This document shows positions 53,630-63,879 of a DNA stretch of 64,000 bases, piece by piece. How positions within the stretch are numbered: position 1 is the stretch's first letter; each line of letters begins with the position of its first letter. Both the position numbers and the translations under genes were made by a program. The notes beneath the pieces were generated by a model that had not been told where the DNA came from, ran no database searches, and saw only the letters and a program-made list of their open reading frames with translations. The stretch comes from Chitinophaga sp. GTDB taxonomy: Bacteria > Bacteroidota > Bacteroidia > Chitinophagales > Chitinophagaceae. The DNA lies in the NCBI RefSeq assembly GCF_017745275.1, contig NZ_JAGHZS010000005.1, positions 62,001 through 126,000 of the forward strand, given 5' to 3'.

Positions 53630-54511
53630 ATGATAGTACAGCACATAGATCGAGTTGAAGATATTACACCAGCGGAATTCAAGAAGAACTACTACACTCC
53701 ACGTAAACCTGTCATTATCTCGGCAGGGGGCCTTAGTAAAAACTGGCCGGCTTATACAAAGTGGACATGGGATTATTTCAAATCAATTGTGGGAGACAAA
53801 ACGGTAGGGGTATATAACAATGAACGCGCCGGCGAAAATACCCTTGTGAACGGAGCGGATGATTACATTTCTTTTGGTGAATACCTGGATATGGTGGAGC
53901 GGGGACCGGTAGCCCTCCGCATTTTTCTCTTTAATATTTTTCAGCACGCACCACAGCTGGTGGAAGACTTTACCTGGCCCGACCAGTTCTCTTCCGGCTT
54001 TTTGAAGAAGTACCCCATGCTGTTTGTAGGTGGTGCCGGTTCAGTGGCGCATATGCATTATGACATTGACCTGTCGCACATCTTTCATACCCAGTTTGTA
54101 GGCAGAAAACGGGTACTGTTACTGGAAAATAGCCAGTCGCCCTTCATTTACCGTATGCCTTTTACCGTGGAAAGCGCTGCCAACTTCGTGAACTGGCATG
54201 AAAAGCTGGACATGGAGCAGTTCCCCGCGCTGAAGCATGCCCGTGGCTACACCGCCATCCTGAACCATGGCGATACCATGTTCATGCCCGCCGGCTACTG
54301 GCATCACATGGAGTACCTCGACGGCGGTTTTGCCATGAGTTTACGCGCCCTGGATCCGTCTCTTTTAGGTAAATTAAACGGACTTTACCATATAGTGGGA
54401 TTGAGAGGTATGAACAACCTGATGATTAAGATGGCCCCCAAGTGGTGGTATCATTATAAAAGAAAACTGGCCAGAGCACGTGCCGACAAGGCACTGCAGG
54501 CCATGGGGTAG
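53630..54511 (+). CDS. JmjC/cupin-like 2-oxoglutarate oxygenase
   Basis: 293 residues. The Fe ligands HxD...H can be read as His143, Asp145 (HMHYDIDLSH) and His225 (PAGYWHHMEY). This is the cupin_8/JmjC fold of hydroxylases acting on proteins or RNA, such as ribosomal oxygenases. It lies between ftsY and rimO in a cluster of ribosome genes, so a ribosomal or translation substrate is a reasonable guess. The region TVGVYNNERAGEN before the core is typical. Substrate not known. Confidence 0.82.
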   Translation: MIVQHIDRVEDITPAEFKKNYYTPRKPVIISAGGLSKNWPAYTKWTWDYFKSIVGDKTVGVYNNERAGENTLVNGADDYISFGEYLDMVERGPVALRIFLFNIFQHAPQLVEDFTWPDQFSSGFLKKYPMLFVGGAGSVAHMHYDIDLSHIFHTQFVGRKRVLLLENSQSPFIYRMPFTVESAANFVNWHEKLDMEQFPALKHARGYTAILNHGDTMFMPAGYWHHMEYLDGGFAMSLRALDPSLLGKLNGLYHIVGLRGMNNLMIKMAPKWWYHYKRKLARARADKALQAMG

Positions 54512-54522
54512 TAAGTGTCATA

Positions 54523-54561
54523 TTTATGCTAAGTGACTAAACAGCAGTTACTTAGCATAAA
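54523..54561 (+). terminator. hairpin behind the JmjC gene
   Basis: TTTATGCTAAGT (54523-54534) pairs perfectly with ACTTAGCATAAA (54550-54561). The loop is 15 bases and no long U-run follows. Confidence 0.6.
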
Positions 54562-54585
54562 TTTCTAATTATCAATTCTTTTCGC

Positions 54586-54593
54586 TACCTTTG
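54586..54593 (+). promoter_or_regulatory. -7 promoter box for rimO
   Basis: TACCTTTG is a full match to TAnnTTTG. It lies 138 bases before the chosen rimO start. No clear -33 element was found. Confidence 0.5.
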
Positions 54594-54730
54594 CACCTTC
54601 CTTATTCAACCCCCACTAAGACTCAAGTCACGTACAGTAAGTCTGCTGTTAAATTCAATTAGTGTCTGTGTGTCTTCGTGGCGGTAGCGGCTCAGAGAAT
54701 GCCTGTCCGCTTGTTAAAAACAATTCGCGC

Positions 54731-56038
54731 TTGAAGACAAAAACTTTAAAGAAAGACAAGGTTAATATTATTACGCTTGGTTGTTCCAAGAACATGGTGG
54801 ATTCGGAGGTGTTGAGCGGACAGCTCGCAGCTAACGATATCGACGTAGTGCATGAAAGTGCCAAACGCGATCACAATATTGTGGTAGTGAACACCTGTGG
54901 TTTTATTGACAAGGCCAAAGAAGAATCGATTAACACTATCCTGGAGCAGGTAGAACTGAAACAGCGCGGCAAACTGGACAAAGTATATGTAACCGGATGT
55001 TTGAGTGAACGTTATCGTGGCGACCTGGAATCAGAAATTGCCGGTGTAGACGCCTGGTTTGGTACCATGGAATTGCCCCTGATCCTCAAGAAATTTGATG
55101 CAGATTATAAAGCAGAGCTGGTAGGAGAAAGATTATTGAGTACCCCATCTCACTATGCTTACCTGAAAATAGCAGAAGGTTGTAACAGAACCTGTTCTTT
55201 TTGTGCTATTCCGCTGATGCGTGGTTCGCATGTTTCCAAGCCGATTGAAGAATTGGTAATGGAAGCAGAAAAACTGGTGAAATCAGGCGTGAAAGAAATT
55301 ATGCTGATTGCACAGGAGCTGACTTATTATGGTCTGGACCTGTATAAACAACGTCGCCTGGGTGACCTGATGCGTGCGTTGGCTGGCGTACAAGGGCTGG
55401 AGTGGATTCGTCTCCACTATGCTTATCCCACCAAGTTCCCGATGGAAATTCTGGATGTGATGAACGAGTTCCCCAATATCTGCAACTATATTGATATGCC
55501 ATTGCAACATGCTTCCAATGCTATGTTAAAAGCAATGAAACGTCAGATTACACGCGAAGAAATAGAAGAACTGGTACATAATATCCGCGCAAAAGTACCT
55601 GGCATCTGTTTACGTACTACTCTGATTGCTGGTTTCCCCGGCGAAACAGAAGAAGATGTAGAAGAACTGAAAGGCTTCCTGGAAAGAATGCGCTTTGACC
55701 GGGTTGGGGTATTTACCTACAGCCATGAGGAAGGCACCAGCGCTTATGCACTGGAGGATAATATTCCGGCGGAAGAAAAGGAGAGAAGAGCGCAGGAAAT
55801 TATGGAAGTACAGCAGGAAATCTCCCTGGAAAAAAACCAGGAAAAAGTAGGGAAGATCTTTAAAGTAATAATAGACAAAAAAGAAGCGGGCAGATATCTG
55901 GCCCGTACCGAGTTTGATTCGGTGGAAGTAGATAATGAAGTGATCATCGACACGAACAAGCGCCTCAAACCAGGTGATTTCGTAGAAGTTCGTATCACCA
56001 AAGCATTTGACTACGACCTCGAAGGAGAACTGGTGTAA
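54731..56038 (+). CDS. rimO: ribosomal protein uS12 methylthiotransferase RimO
   Basis: 435 residues from a TTG start at 54731. It is a radical SAM methylthiotransferase. The N-terminal cluster Cys18, Cys56, Cys90 and the radical SAM triad Cys151, Cys155, Cys158 in CNRTCSFC are intact, and the TRAM domain ends the protein (VIIDKKEAGRYLARTEFD). It adds a methylthio group to an Asp of ribosomal protein uS12. The frame is open from a GTG at 54662, but the residues before 54731 do not fit the family, and an ATG at 54699 is out of frame. Confidence 0.93.
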   Translation: MKTKTLKKDKVNIITLGCSKNMVDSEVLSGQLAANDIDVVHESAKRDHNIVVVNTCGFIDKAKEESINTILEQVELKQRGKLDKVYVTGCLSERYRGDLESEIAGVDAWFGTMELPLILKKFDADYKAELVGERLLSTPSHYAYLKIAEGCNRTCSFCAIPLMRGSHVSKPIEELVMEAEKLVKSGVKEIMLIAQELTYYGLDLYKQRRLGDLMRALAGVQGLEWIRLHYAYPTKFPMEILDVMNEFPNICNYIDMPLQHASNAMLKAMKRQITREEIEELVHNIRAKVPGICLRTTLIAGFPGETEEDVEELKGFLERMRFDRVGVFTYSHEEGTSAYALEDNIPAEEKERRAQEIMEVQQEISLEKNQEKVGKIFKVIIDKKEAGRYLARTEFDSVEVDNEVIIDTNKRLKPGDFVEVRITKAFDYDLEGELV

Positions 56039-56040
56039 GA

Positions 56041-56192
56041 GCGTTTAGCCGTTAGCCCCCAGCTATTAGGTGCGCAATTTATATAGCTGATTTTAACTGC
56101 TAAGAGCTCATGTGAATAGCCAATAGCTAACCGCTAAAAAGCTAAAAAAATATTTCTAACGGCTGATAGCTAAAAGCTAGAAGCTATATCCA
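56041..56192. repeat. degenerate heptad repeats with inverted ends
   Basis: The 56041-56074 part reads TTTAGCC, GTTAGCC, CCCAGCT, and 56115-56192 reads AATAGCC, AATAGCT, AACCGCT, then GATAGCT, AAAAGCT, AGAAGCT. TTAGCCGTTAG and CTAACGGCT are complementary across the region. It seems a decayed relative of the palindromic family, between rimO and the helicase gene. Confidence 0.5.
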
Positions 56193-56225
56193 CAGCTCCC
56201 GACGGAGCTTGATTAATGCAAATCA

Positions 56226-58007
56226 ATGACAACATTTGAATCACTGGGCTTACAAGAGCCTATTTTGAAGGGAATTACGGACCTGGGCTTCGTTTCCCCA
56301 ACTCCCATCCAGGAACAGGCAATACCGGTATTGTTAGGAGGTGACCGCGATTTCGTAGGTCTGGCCCAGACGGGCACCGGTAAGACAGCAGCATTTGGTC
56401 TGCCTTTGCTGCAGCAACTGGATCTGAAAATAAATAAACCTCAGGGCCTGATTTTGTGCCCCACCCGTGAACTCTGTCTCCAGATTACCAATGATCTGAA
56501 AAACTTTAGTAAATACCTCGGCGATGTAAGCATCGTAGCGGTATATGGCGGTTCCAGCATTGTACAACAACTGCGTGAACTGAAAAGAGGTGTACACATT
56601 GTAGTGGCCACTCCAGGTCGTTTACTGGATATTATAGACCGTGGCGCTGTTAACTTTGATAACGTTCGTTACGCAGTACTGGATGAAGCAGATGAGATGC
56701 TGAACATGGGATTCCAGGAAGATATCAACAATATCCTGTCCAACACACCAGAAGGTAAAACTACCTGGTTGTTTTCGGCTACCATGCCACAGGAAGTTCG
56801 CCGTATCGCCAAGAAATATATGGAAGATCCGTTTGAACTGACCGTAGGTAGCAAAAACAGCGGTAACGTTAATATAGAACACGAATACTATGTAGTGCGT
56901 CCGCGTGAAAAGTATGCGGCCCTGAAACGTATCGTGGATTTCAACCCTGAGATTTTTGGTATCATCTTTACCCGTACCAAAATTGAATCACAGGAAATTG
57001 CGGAGTCACTGATTAAAGATGGCTACAACGCAGATGCGTTGCATGGCGATCTGACCCAGCAGCAACGTGATAAAGTAATGAAGCGTTTCCGCGAAAGAGC
57101 ACTGCAGGTGCTGGTAGCTACTGACGTAGCTGCCCGTGGTATCGACGTAGACAACGTTACGCACGTAATTAACTACGATTTACCGGATGACGTAGAAAAC
57201 TACACCCACAGAAGTGGTCGTACCGGTAGAGCAGGAAAATCAGGTATCTCTATTGCTATCATCAGCAGCCGCGATATCGGTAAAATCCGCCAGATCGAAA
57301 GAGTTATCCAGAAGAAATTTGTAAAAGCAGAAGTACCGGATGGTTTTGCAGTATGTGAAAAACAACTGTTTGGCCTGGTACACAAAGTACATAACGTAGT
57401 AGTAAACGAAGAACAGATTGAACCTTACATGGAACGTATCAACGAAGAGTTTGCGTCTATGACCAAGGAAGAACTGATCAAACGTTTTGCTTCCCTCGAG
57501 TTCAACCAGTTCCTGGAATACTACCAGGATGCGCCAGATCTGAATGCAAAAGACGACAGACGTACATTCGGTGAAGAAAGAGGTCCGCGTAGAAGCGACG
57601 GTAAATTCACCCGCCTGTTCATCAACCTGGGTTCAGTAGATGATTTCAACCGTGGCGATATGCTTCGTTACCTGTGCGACAACACCGGCTTACGTGGCAA
57701 CAAAATTGGCCGTATCGATTTGAAAGGCGTTTATTCCTTCTTCGAAGTAGAGAACGAAGAGTTATCTAAAGTAACAGAAGCGTTCAAGAAAGTGGAATAC
57801 AATGGCCGTAGTGTTAGGATTGAAATGTCGCAGGATGGCGACAGACGTCCCCGCACCGGTGGCGATCGTGGTCCGCGCAGAGAAGATGGTCCGCGTAAAA
57901 GAAGCTGGAGCTCTGAAGGTGGCAGCCGCCCAGGTGGTAGCCGTCCAGGTGGCGACAGACGCGAATCTTTCGGTGGCAGCAAACCTCCGTACAAGAAGAA
58001 ATACTAA
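56226..58007 (+). CDS. DEAD-box RNA helicase (DeaD/CshA type)
   Basis: 593 residues. Helicase motifs are intact: AQTGTGKT (47-54), DEAD (153-156), SAT (184-186) and HRSGRTGR (near 333). A DbpA-type RNA-binding domain follows (about 455-530, TRLFINLGSVDDFNRGDMLRYL) and an Arg/Gly-rich tail (about 535-593), typical of cold-shock and ribosome-assembly helicases. It unwinds structured RNA. Its terminator lies just behind. Confidence 0.95.
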   Translation: MTTFESLGLQEPILKGITDLGFVSPTPIQEQAIPVLLGGDRDFVGLAQTGTGKTAAFGLPLLQQLDLKINKPQGLILCPTRELCLQITNDLKNFSKYLGDVSIVAVYGGSSIVQQLRELKRGVHIVVATPGRLLDIIDRGAVNFDNVRYAVLDEADEMLNMGFQEDINNILSNTPEGKTTWLFSATMPQEVRRIAKKYMEDPFELTVGSKNSGNVNIEHEYYVVRPREKYAALKRIVDFNPEIFGIIFTRTKIESQEIAESLIKDGYNADALHGDLTQQQRDKVMKRFRERALQVLVATDVAARGIDVDNVTHVINYDLPDDVENYTHRSGRTGRAGKSGISIAIISSRDIGKIRQIERVIQKKFVKAEVPDGFAVCEKQLFGLVHKVHNVVVNEEQIEPYMERINEEFASMTKEELIKRFASLEFNQFLEYYQDAPDLNAKDDRRTFGEERGPRRSDGKFTRLFINLGSVDDFNRGDMLRYLCDNTGLRGNKIGRIDLKGVYSFFEVENEELSKVTEAFKKVEYNGRSVRIEMSQDGDRRPRTGGDRGPRREDGPRKRSWSSEGGSRPGGSRPGGDRRESFGGSKPPYKKKY

Positions 58008-58031
58008 TCCGGTTTAACGGAATAGCGATAT

Positions 58032-58070
58032 AACAAAAGGTCATCTCATACGGGATGGCCTTTTTGTTTT
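58032..58070 (+). terminator. terminator behind the helicase gene
   Basis: AAAAGGTCATC (58035-58045) pairs with GATGGCCTTTT (58054-58064), one G-U pair, and a T-rich tail follows. Confidence 0.85.
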
Positions 58071-58224
58071 TTAGTTGCCTTCATGCTATCAGTTTATCAT
58101 GTCGTTCAAAAAATTATTTCCACGAATCATTTTTTAATTATTTTAGAGAGCTTATTGTATAGCAACGCCTGTATTTTCCAACCCTGTAAAACACTCTTTT
58201 GTATTGCTGAATAGCGAACACGAT

Positions 58225-58767
58225 ATGGAATGGAGCCGTTTGAAAAACGGTGATGTAATGGCGTTGGAAGCCATTTACAGGGCGCATGTCAAAGCAATGA
58301 TACGGTATGGACTAAAAATAACGGACGATATAGACCTGATCCGCGACAGTATACAGGATCTTTTTCTTGAAATCTGGAAGCACCGGCAAAACCTGGCAGA
58401 TACCACACAGCCCCGGTTCTATCTATTCCGGGCATTACGCAATAAACTGGTTAAAGTGCAGGGTAAACAGTCGTATGTAAGTGAAACTGAAATGCAGCTG
58501 GCTTTTGACAACTTAAGTGCAGAACATATTGAGCTGGAAATTATGAGCCGGGAGGTTGCTTTGCAAACAGCCCAAACATTGAAACAATTGCTGGAGAAGC
58601 TCCCCCAACGCCAGCAGGAAGCCGTTTTCCTCCGCTTCTATCAAAATATCCCCTACGAAAAGATGGCCGAAATCATGAACATGAATTATCAGTCGGTGCT
58701 AAACCTGATGCAGCGCGCATTACAGTCTCTCAAAAAAGGATATCCGAACTATTTTTCCAAAAAATAA
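58225..58767 (+). CDS. ECF RNA polymerase sigma factor
   Basis: 180 residues from ATG at 58225 (a TTG in frame at 58204). Region 2 is ALEAIYRAHVKAMIRYGLKITDDIDLIRDSIQDLFLEIWKHR, and region 4 is LEKLPQRQQEAVFLRFYQNIPYEKMAEIMNMNYQSVLNLMQRALQSLKK. It is in the FecI-like branch of Bacteroidota. A FecR anti-sigma and a SusC with STN domain follow, so it should switch on the receptor genes after a surface signal. Confidence 0.95.
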   Translation: MEWSRLKNGDVMALEAIYRAHVKAMIRYGLKITDDIDLIRDSIQDLFLEIWKHRQNLADTTQPRFYLFRALRNKLVKVQGKQSYVSETEMQLAFDNLSAEHIELEIMSREVALQTAQTLKQLLEKLPQRQQEAVFLRFYQNIPYEKMAEIMNMNYQSVLNLMQRALQSLKKGYPNYFSKK

Positions 58768-58836
58768 AAAAAAGTCGCCGGCAAGTGAGTATATAAATGT
58801 AATTACAGACATTACTGTATAGACACCGCTATTGCT

Positions 58837-59901
58837 ATGGATCAATCCGAAGAAAAGATAAATGCACTTTTACTCGACAACCGCTTTGTTGATTGGGTAG
58901 CCAACCCTAACAGTCCTTATGCGGGATATTGGCAGGAATGGCTGGCGGCAGATCCTGAAAATGTATTACATGCTACTGCGGCCAGAAAGTTTCTGCTGGA
59001 CCTGCAACTGGCAGAGGAGGAGGCGGAGATGCCTGTTAACGAGGACGGATTAGAGCAAATGCTGGATCACATCAAAGCTGGCATTGTAAAGGTACCCGTG
59101 AAAAGAAGCCATACTATCTATAAATATATCGCGGTAGCTGCCGCCGTAGCAGGACTACTGCTACTGGTGAAATTAGTGAAATATCCGGCGCATACTGTTG
59201 GAATGGAAGCAGAAAAAACCGTGGCCTATAACGGAGAGGTCATTCGTTATAACGGGAATAAAAAAGACGAGTTACTGTTTTTACCGGATGGTTCTAAGGT
59301 GGTGCTGGCCAGTGGCGCCAGGATAACCTATAACCTGTTGATGAACGGAGATAAGCGGGAAGTAACACTATCCGGAGATGCTTTTTTTGATATTGCAAAA
59401 AATCCCCAGCAACCTTTTTATATATACACAAACAAGGTAGTTGTAAAAGTATTGGGTACCAGTTTTCGTATCACCAGTTCAGGCCAACAGGAGTCTGTAG
59501 CTGTGGCGTCTGGTAAGGTATCCGTGTATTTAAAAGGACAAGACCTGGAACAACTGGCCGCTAAAATTGTGTTGCCACAGCAGGTCTGTACTTATTCCAA
59601 AGAGCAATCCGGATTGGTGACCACGGTCAATACCCATCCTATGGAAGTTGCCAGCGTACTGGAACCCAACAGCGCATTGAATTTTGAGGATGCCCGACTG
59701 GATACCGTGATTAAAACACTGGAGAAAATGTATGCCATCCCTATCAGGTACAATGCAGATGTATTTGCCAATTGCTACCTGACGGTTTCATTAGGCAATG
59801 AGAGCCTGGAAGATATACTGAAAGTCATCACAAAAACCGTGGACGCATCCTATACAATCAGTAACTATGGTATCATCATAAAAGGGAATGGCTGCCATTA
59901 G
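58837..59901 (+). CDS. FecR-family anti-sigma factor
   Basis: 354 residues. A cytoplasmic N-terminal sigma-binding part (about 1-88), one membrane helix (about 91-108) and a periplasmic FecR domain (about 130-235) with the IRYNGNKKDELLFLPDGSKVVLASGARITYN block. The C-terminal DUF4974 domain (about 280-350) senses the STN domain of the receptor. It holds the ECF factor until the receptor signals. It starts 70 bases behind the sigma gene. Confidence 0.93.
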   Translation: MDQSEEKINALLLDNRFVDWVANPNSPYAGYWQEWLAADPENVLHATAARKFLLDLQLAEEEAEMPVNEDGLEQMLDHIKAGIVKVPVKRSHTIYKYIAVAAAVAGLLLLVKLVKYPAHTVGMEAEKTVAYNGEVIRYNGNKKDELLFLPDGSKVVLASGARITYNLLMNGDKREVTLSGDAFFDIAKNPQQPFYIYTNKVVVKVLGTSFRITSSGQQESVAVASGKVSVYLKGQDLEQLAAKIVLPQQVCTYSKEQSGLVTTVNTHPMEVASVLEPNSALNFEDARLDTVIKTLEKMYAIPIRYNADVFANCYLTVSLGNESLEDILKVITKTVDASYTISNYGIIIKGNGCH

Positions 59902-60081
59902 CGAGGGCTGACTGATACAATGCACGTTTGAAATTACCGGGAGCAATCACTTCGTTATTAAATAACCTGTAAAAAACTGACAACCAGGATCAGGCGGACT
60001 TCCCATGGATATACTCCGCTGAATTGCTATGCACATATACATCTTCAACCATTATTCAAGGATCGCTTAATCGTTTTAGTT

Positions 60082-63000
60082 ATGCAAAAATTTCACTTTT
60101 ATTGTGGCACGATGTCTTTCTTTATGAAGGCAGCCCTGATACCTTATTTTCTGACACTGGCGTTCCCCGCAGTTGCTGTTTCCCGGCCGGTGACAGAGCA
60201 GGGTATTTTAGAGAAGAGAATTTCTCTATCTGTACAGCGCGAAACATTCGGTCTGGTATTGCAAAAGATCAGTACGCTGGCGAATGTGAAATTTTCCTAT
60301 ACACGTAATACGATTCCGGAAAAAGAAAGAGTTTCCCTCTCAGCAAAGGAGGAAAAACTGGGAAAAGTATTTACAGATTTATTCAGCCCATTTGATATCC
60401 GCTTTGAAGCCATCAGCAATCAGATTGTATTAAAGAAAGAAAGGCCTGACGATGCAGAGGTCGCGGTATTTTTATCAGAAAGCATCGACGGGGTTAATAC
60501 GCGGCAGATAAAAGGTACCGTGAAAGACGCTACTGGCAGTATTGTTCCTGGTGTTACCATTGCTGTTAAAGGTACTTCGAGGGGCACTACCTCCGATGCG
60601 AATGGTAACTTCTCGCTGGAAGTAAATGAAGGTGATGTGCTGGTGATCACGGGAATTGGATTTAAGCGGAAGGAAATACCGGTTACAACAGCATCTACCT
60701 ATGCTGTTATACTGGAAACAGATGAGCAGGCATTGGGAGAAGTGCTGGTAACAGCGATGGGTGTAAAACGCACTCCCCGCTCGTTGGGATATGCCGTACA
60801 GAAAGTAACCGGCAATGATATTACCGTAGCCCAGGCGCCTACCATTGCGCAGGGCCTCATGGGTAAAGTGGCTGGTTTAAATATCAGCCAGGCATCCGGG
60901 GGAGTGGAAGGTGGCTCTTCCCGTTTGGTGATCCGTGGTAATACTACGCTTACCGGCGATAACCGGGCGTTGATTATTGTAGATGGCGTTGCGCTGAACA
61001 ACGACCCGATCAACAATAATAAAAATAATGGTGGCGGTGGCGCCGTGGGTACAGAACAGGGCGCTGATGTTTCTTCCTATAACGATTGGGGAACAGGGCT
61101 GAACTTTATTAACCCGGAAGATATTGAAGATGTGACCGTGCTGAAAGGACCTGCAGCAGCGGCTTTGTACGGAGCAAGAGGTGCCAACGGCGTTATCCTG
61201 GTTACTCGCAAAAAAGGAGAGCGACGGAAAGGATTGGGCGTAGATTATTCTTATTCCAATCGTTTTACTAAAGCATACGAATACCTGGATTTCCAGAATA
61301 AGTATGGTTCCGGATTAGTAGGTTCCCTGTGGACTGCTGATCAGGAAAAACAATTCCCGGTTAAAAATGGTAAACGTACACAAATTGGTACGTATACAGG
61401 TAGCTATGCTGCCGGAGACTATCAAACCGGAGCTTATGGCATGTTACCCTATAATAATAGTACGCAGGCATGGGATTTATTTTCCTTCCCCAGCGGACTT
61501 TCCTGGGGGCCTCGTTTTGATGATAAAGACATTTTATGGTATGATGGCGTTACCCGTTCTTATTCTGCACAGCCGGATAACTGGAAAGCATTTTTTCCTA
61601 ATGGGAATGTAAGTCAGCATAACGTTTCTGTTTCCGGTGGTGGTGATGTGGGTACGGTACGCTTTTCTTATACAAGAGATGATAGTAAGGCTAATATTCT
61701 TAATAGTAATTACAAGAATAATACCTTCAACATTGGCTCCAGTCTTAAGATCAGCAAAAAATTACAGGCAGATATTACAGGTAGTTATATCAATTATCAA
61801 CGTTTGAACACTCCACCTGTAGGAGCGGGCGCTTTTATGGCCGGCTTTTCCTACGCGGCAACGCGTGATTACCGTTCAGATGTAGAAATGTTAAACGACT
61901 TCGGATTGAATGGTACGCAAAGAGATGTGACCAACAGCAGTAACTTTCCTGCGGGCTCACCGGCGTATCCCTATTATTCTTATATGGCGAATTCCTTCTG
62001 GAATATTTATAAGAACAACACCGTGTTTAACCGGAATCAGTTAATCGGCGGTATACGGTTAACATCGGAGTTGACCAACTGGTTAACTTTAACCGCACAG
62101 GGAAGTGTTGATAATTCCAGTGATGGAACTGAGATTCGGGAATATCCCAAGAACATACAAGGTACTCAAGGTGCCTACAAGGAAGCCATGGCCCGTAATT
62201 TAAGCCGTAACCTGAATGCGATGGCCAGAATATATAAGGATGGGCTGTTTACTAAAATGTTTAATGCCAGCTTCACCGCAGGAGGGGAATCTTACTACCG
62301 GAAAGATTATATCGTAAGCAACAAAACCAATGGAGACTTCATTAACCCTTTCATTTTTGCTTTAAACAATGGCGCAGATGCTCCGGGGGCCGCAGAAGAA
62401 ACCCGGTTTGCTAAAAAGATTAATTCTGTTTTTGGATTCCTGGACCTGTCTTATCACAACTACCTCTTTTTGCAGGTGACGGGTAGAAATGACTGGTCAT
62501 CTACACTGGTTAAAGGAAACAATGCTTATTTCTATCCTTCTGCCAATTTGAGTTATGTATTTACGGATGGTATTGCAGCCATGCATAACATCTCCTGGCT
62601 GAATTTCGGAAAGTTGACATTGTCTTATGCAGAAACAGGCAGTGATACCGATCCGTATTCTGTTTTTAATGTACTGAATACAGCAGCCTTTAATAAACAG
62701 GCGGCACAAACCTATCCTTCTATGTTGAAGTTCCAGGGGATACAGCCGCAACGGAGCCGCCAGTATGAAATTGGTTTAAGTACAGCCATGTTTAACAGCC
62801 GTTTGAATGTAGAGATCACCGCTTACTCTATGAAGACCTTTAACCAGATATTGACTAATCCGTTACCTATTTCGTCCGGATTCAACAATATTCAATTGAA
62901 TAGAGGCTCTCTGGGTAATAAAGGAATTGAATTTGTGATCAGTGGTTCGCCGGTACGCACCAAAGATTTTTCCTGGAATGTATCTGTGAATGGTGCGCAT

Positions 63001-63864
63001 GCACAGAATAAAATATTGGCGCTCGACAATGGTATTGAAGAGCTGACACTGGGTACTTTTTTTGGAGGCAGCGGTATTTCCCAACGCGTGAGAGTGGGTG
63101 ATAATTATGGTACCCTGTATGGTAAAGACTATACGTATAAGGACGGGGAAAAAGTAGTAAAGCGTGCTGTAAATCCACAAACCGGTGCCTTATTGAGCTA
63201 TGATGTAAATGGTAAAAACTATGTTGCCGGTACGCAGTGGGTACTTACAGATAAAGAAGTGCCTATTGGTAATTCACAACCATTTTTAACCGGTGGTATT
63301 GCGAACACTTTCAGGTATAAAAACCTGTCCCTGTACGTGATGATGGACGGCAAATTTGGAGGAGATACTTATTTCGGTACTTATGCGGCGGCAATGGGTA
63401 ATGGTCTGCTGAAAGAAACATTGAAAGAACGTGATGGTGGCGGATTGCCTATTGTATATCCTGATGGTAGTACTGCCAATACCGGCGTTAATTTCGGTGG
63501 TGTTTTTGCAGATGGTAAACCCAATACAGATGTAGTGAGTTATCAATGGTATTATCTCGGTACTTACTCTTCCTGGAACCACCTCGGTGTACCCCGTTCT
63601 GCCGCTGTATTTCAGAACAGCTGGATGAAACTACGGGAAGTAGCATTAAGCTATCAGCTACCTCAATCATGGGTGAAGAAAACCAGGGTGCTTCAGCAGC
63701 TCAGCGTTTCCCTGATAGGCAGAGACCTGTTCTATCTCTTTACTACCATTCCAAAAGGATTGAATCCGGAAGGCGTAAACGGTATTGGTAACGTACAGGG
63801 TATTGAGTATTCTTCCATGCCACGTATCCGTTCCTTTGGTTTCACAGTGAAAGCATCTTTATAA
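60082..63864 (+). CDS. SusC/RagA outer-membrane receptor with STN signalling domain
   Basis: 1260 residues. A signal peptide (about 1-35) is followed by a secretin/TonB short N-terminal domain (about 45-125, RISLSVQRETFGLVLQKIS), a carboxypeptidase-like regulatory domain (about 137-220), the plug (about 225-375, ending VLKGPAAAALYGARGANGVILVT) and the barrel. It takes up a ligand with TonB and signals to FecR through the STN domain. The ligand is not known; SusD follows. Its size is normal for the family. Confidence 0.95.
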   Translation: MQKFHFYCGTMSFFMKAALIPYFLTLAFPAVAVSRPVTEQGILEKRISLSVQRETFGLVLQKISTLANVKFSYTRNTIPEKERVSLSAKEEKLGKVFTDLFSPFDIRFEAISNQIVLKKERPDDAEVAVFLSESIDGVNTRQIKGTVKDATGSIVPGVTIAVKGTSRGTTSDANGNFSLEVNEGDVLVITGIGFKRKEIPVTTASTYAVILETDEQALGEVLVTAMGVKRTPRSLGYAVQKVTGNDITVAQAPTIAQGLMGKVAGLNISQASGGVEGGSSRLVIRGNTTLTGDNRALIIVDGVALNNDPINNNKNNGGGGAVGTEQGADVSSYNDWGTGLNFINPEDIEDVTVLKGPAAAALYGARGANGVILVTRKKGERRKGLGVDYSYSNRFTKAYEYLDFQNKYGSGLVGSLWTADQEKQFPVKNGKRTQIGTYTGSYAAGDYQTGAYGMLPYNNSTQAWDLFSFPSGLSWGPRFDDKDILWYDGVTRSYSAQPDNWKAFFPNGNVSQHNVSVSGGGDVGTVRFSYTRDDSKANILNSNYKNNTFNIGSSLKISKKLQADITGSYINYQRLNTPPVGAGAFMAGFSYAATRDYRSDVEMLNDFGLNGTQRDVTNSSNFPAGSPAYPYYSYMANSFWNIYKNNTVFNRNQLIGGIRLTSELTNWLTLTAQGSVDNSSDGTEIREYPKNIQGTQGAYKEAMARNLSRNLNAMARIYKDGLFTKMFNASFTAGGESYYRKDYIVSNKTNGDFINPFIFALNNGADAPGAAEETRFAKKINSVFGFLDLSYHNYLFLQVTGRNDWSSTLVKGNNAYFYPSANLSYVFTDGIAAMHNISWLNFGKLTLSYAETGSDTDPYSVFNVLNTAAFNKQAAQTYPSMLKFQGIQPQRSRQYEIGLSTAMFNSRLNVEITAYSMKTFNQILTNPLPISSGFNNIQLNRGSLGNKGIEFVISGSPVRTKDFSWNVSVNGAHAQNKILALDNGIEELTLGTFFGGSGISQRVRVGDNYGTLYGKDYTYKDGEKVVKRAVNPQTGALLSYDVNGKNYVAGTQWVLTDKEVPIGNSQPFLTGGIANTFRYKNLSLYVMMDGKFGGDTYFGTYAAAMGNGLLKETLKERDGGGLPIVYPDGSTANTGVNFGGVFADGKPNTDVVSYQWYYLGTYSSWNHLGVPRSAAVFQNSWMKLREVALSYQLPQSWVKKTRVLQQLSVSLIGRDLFYLFTTIPKGLNPEGVNGIGNVQGIEYSSMPRIRSFGFTVKASL

Positions 63865-63879
63865 TATCAAAAACATTCC

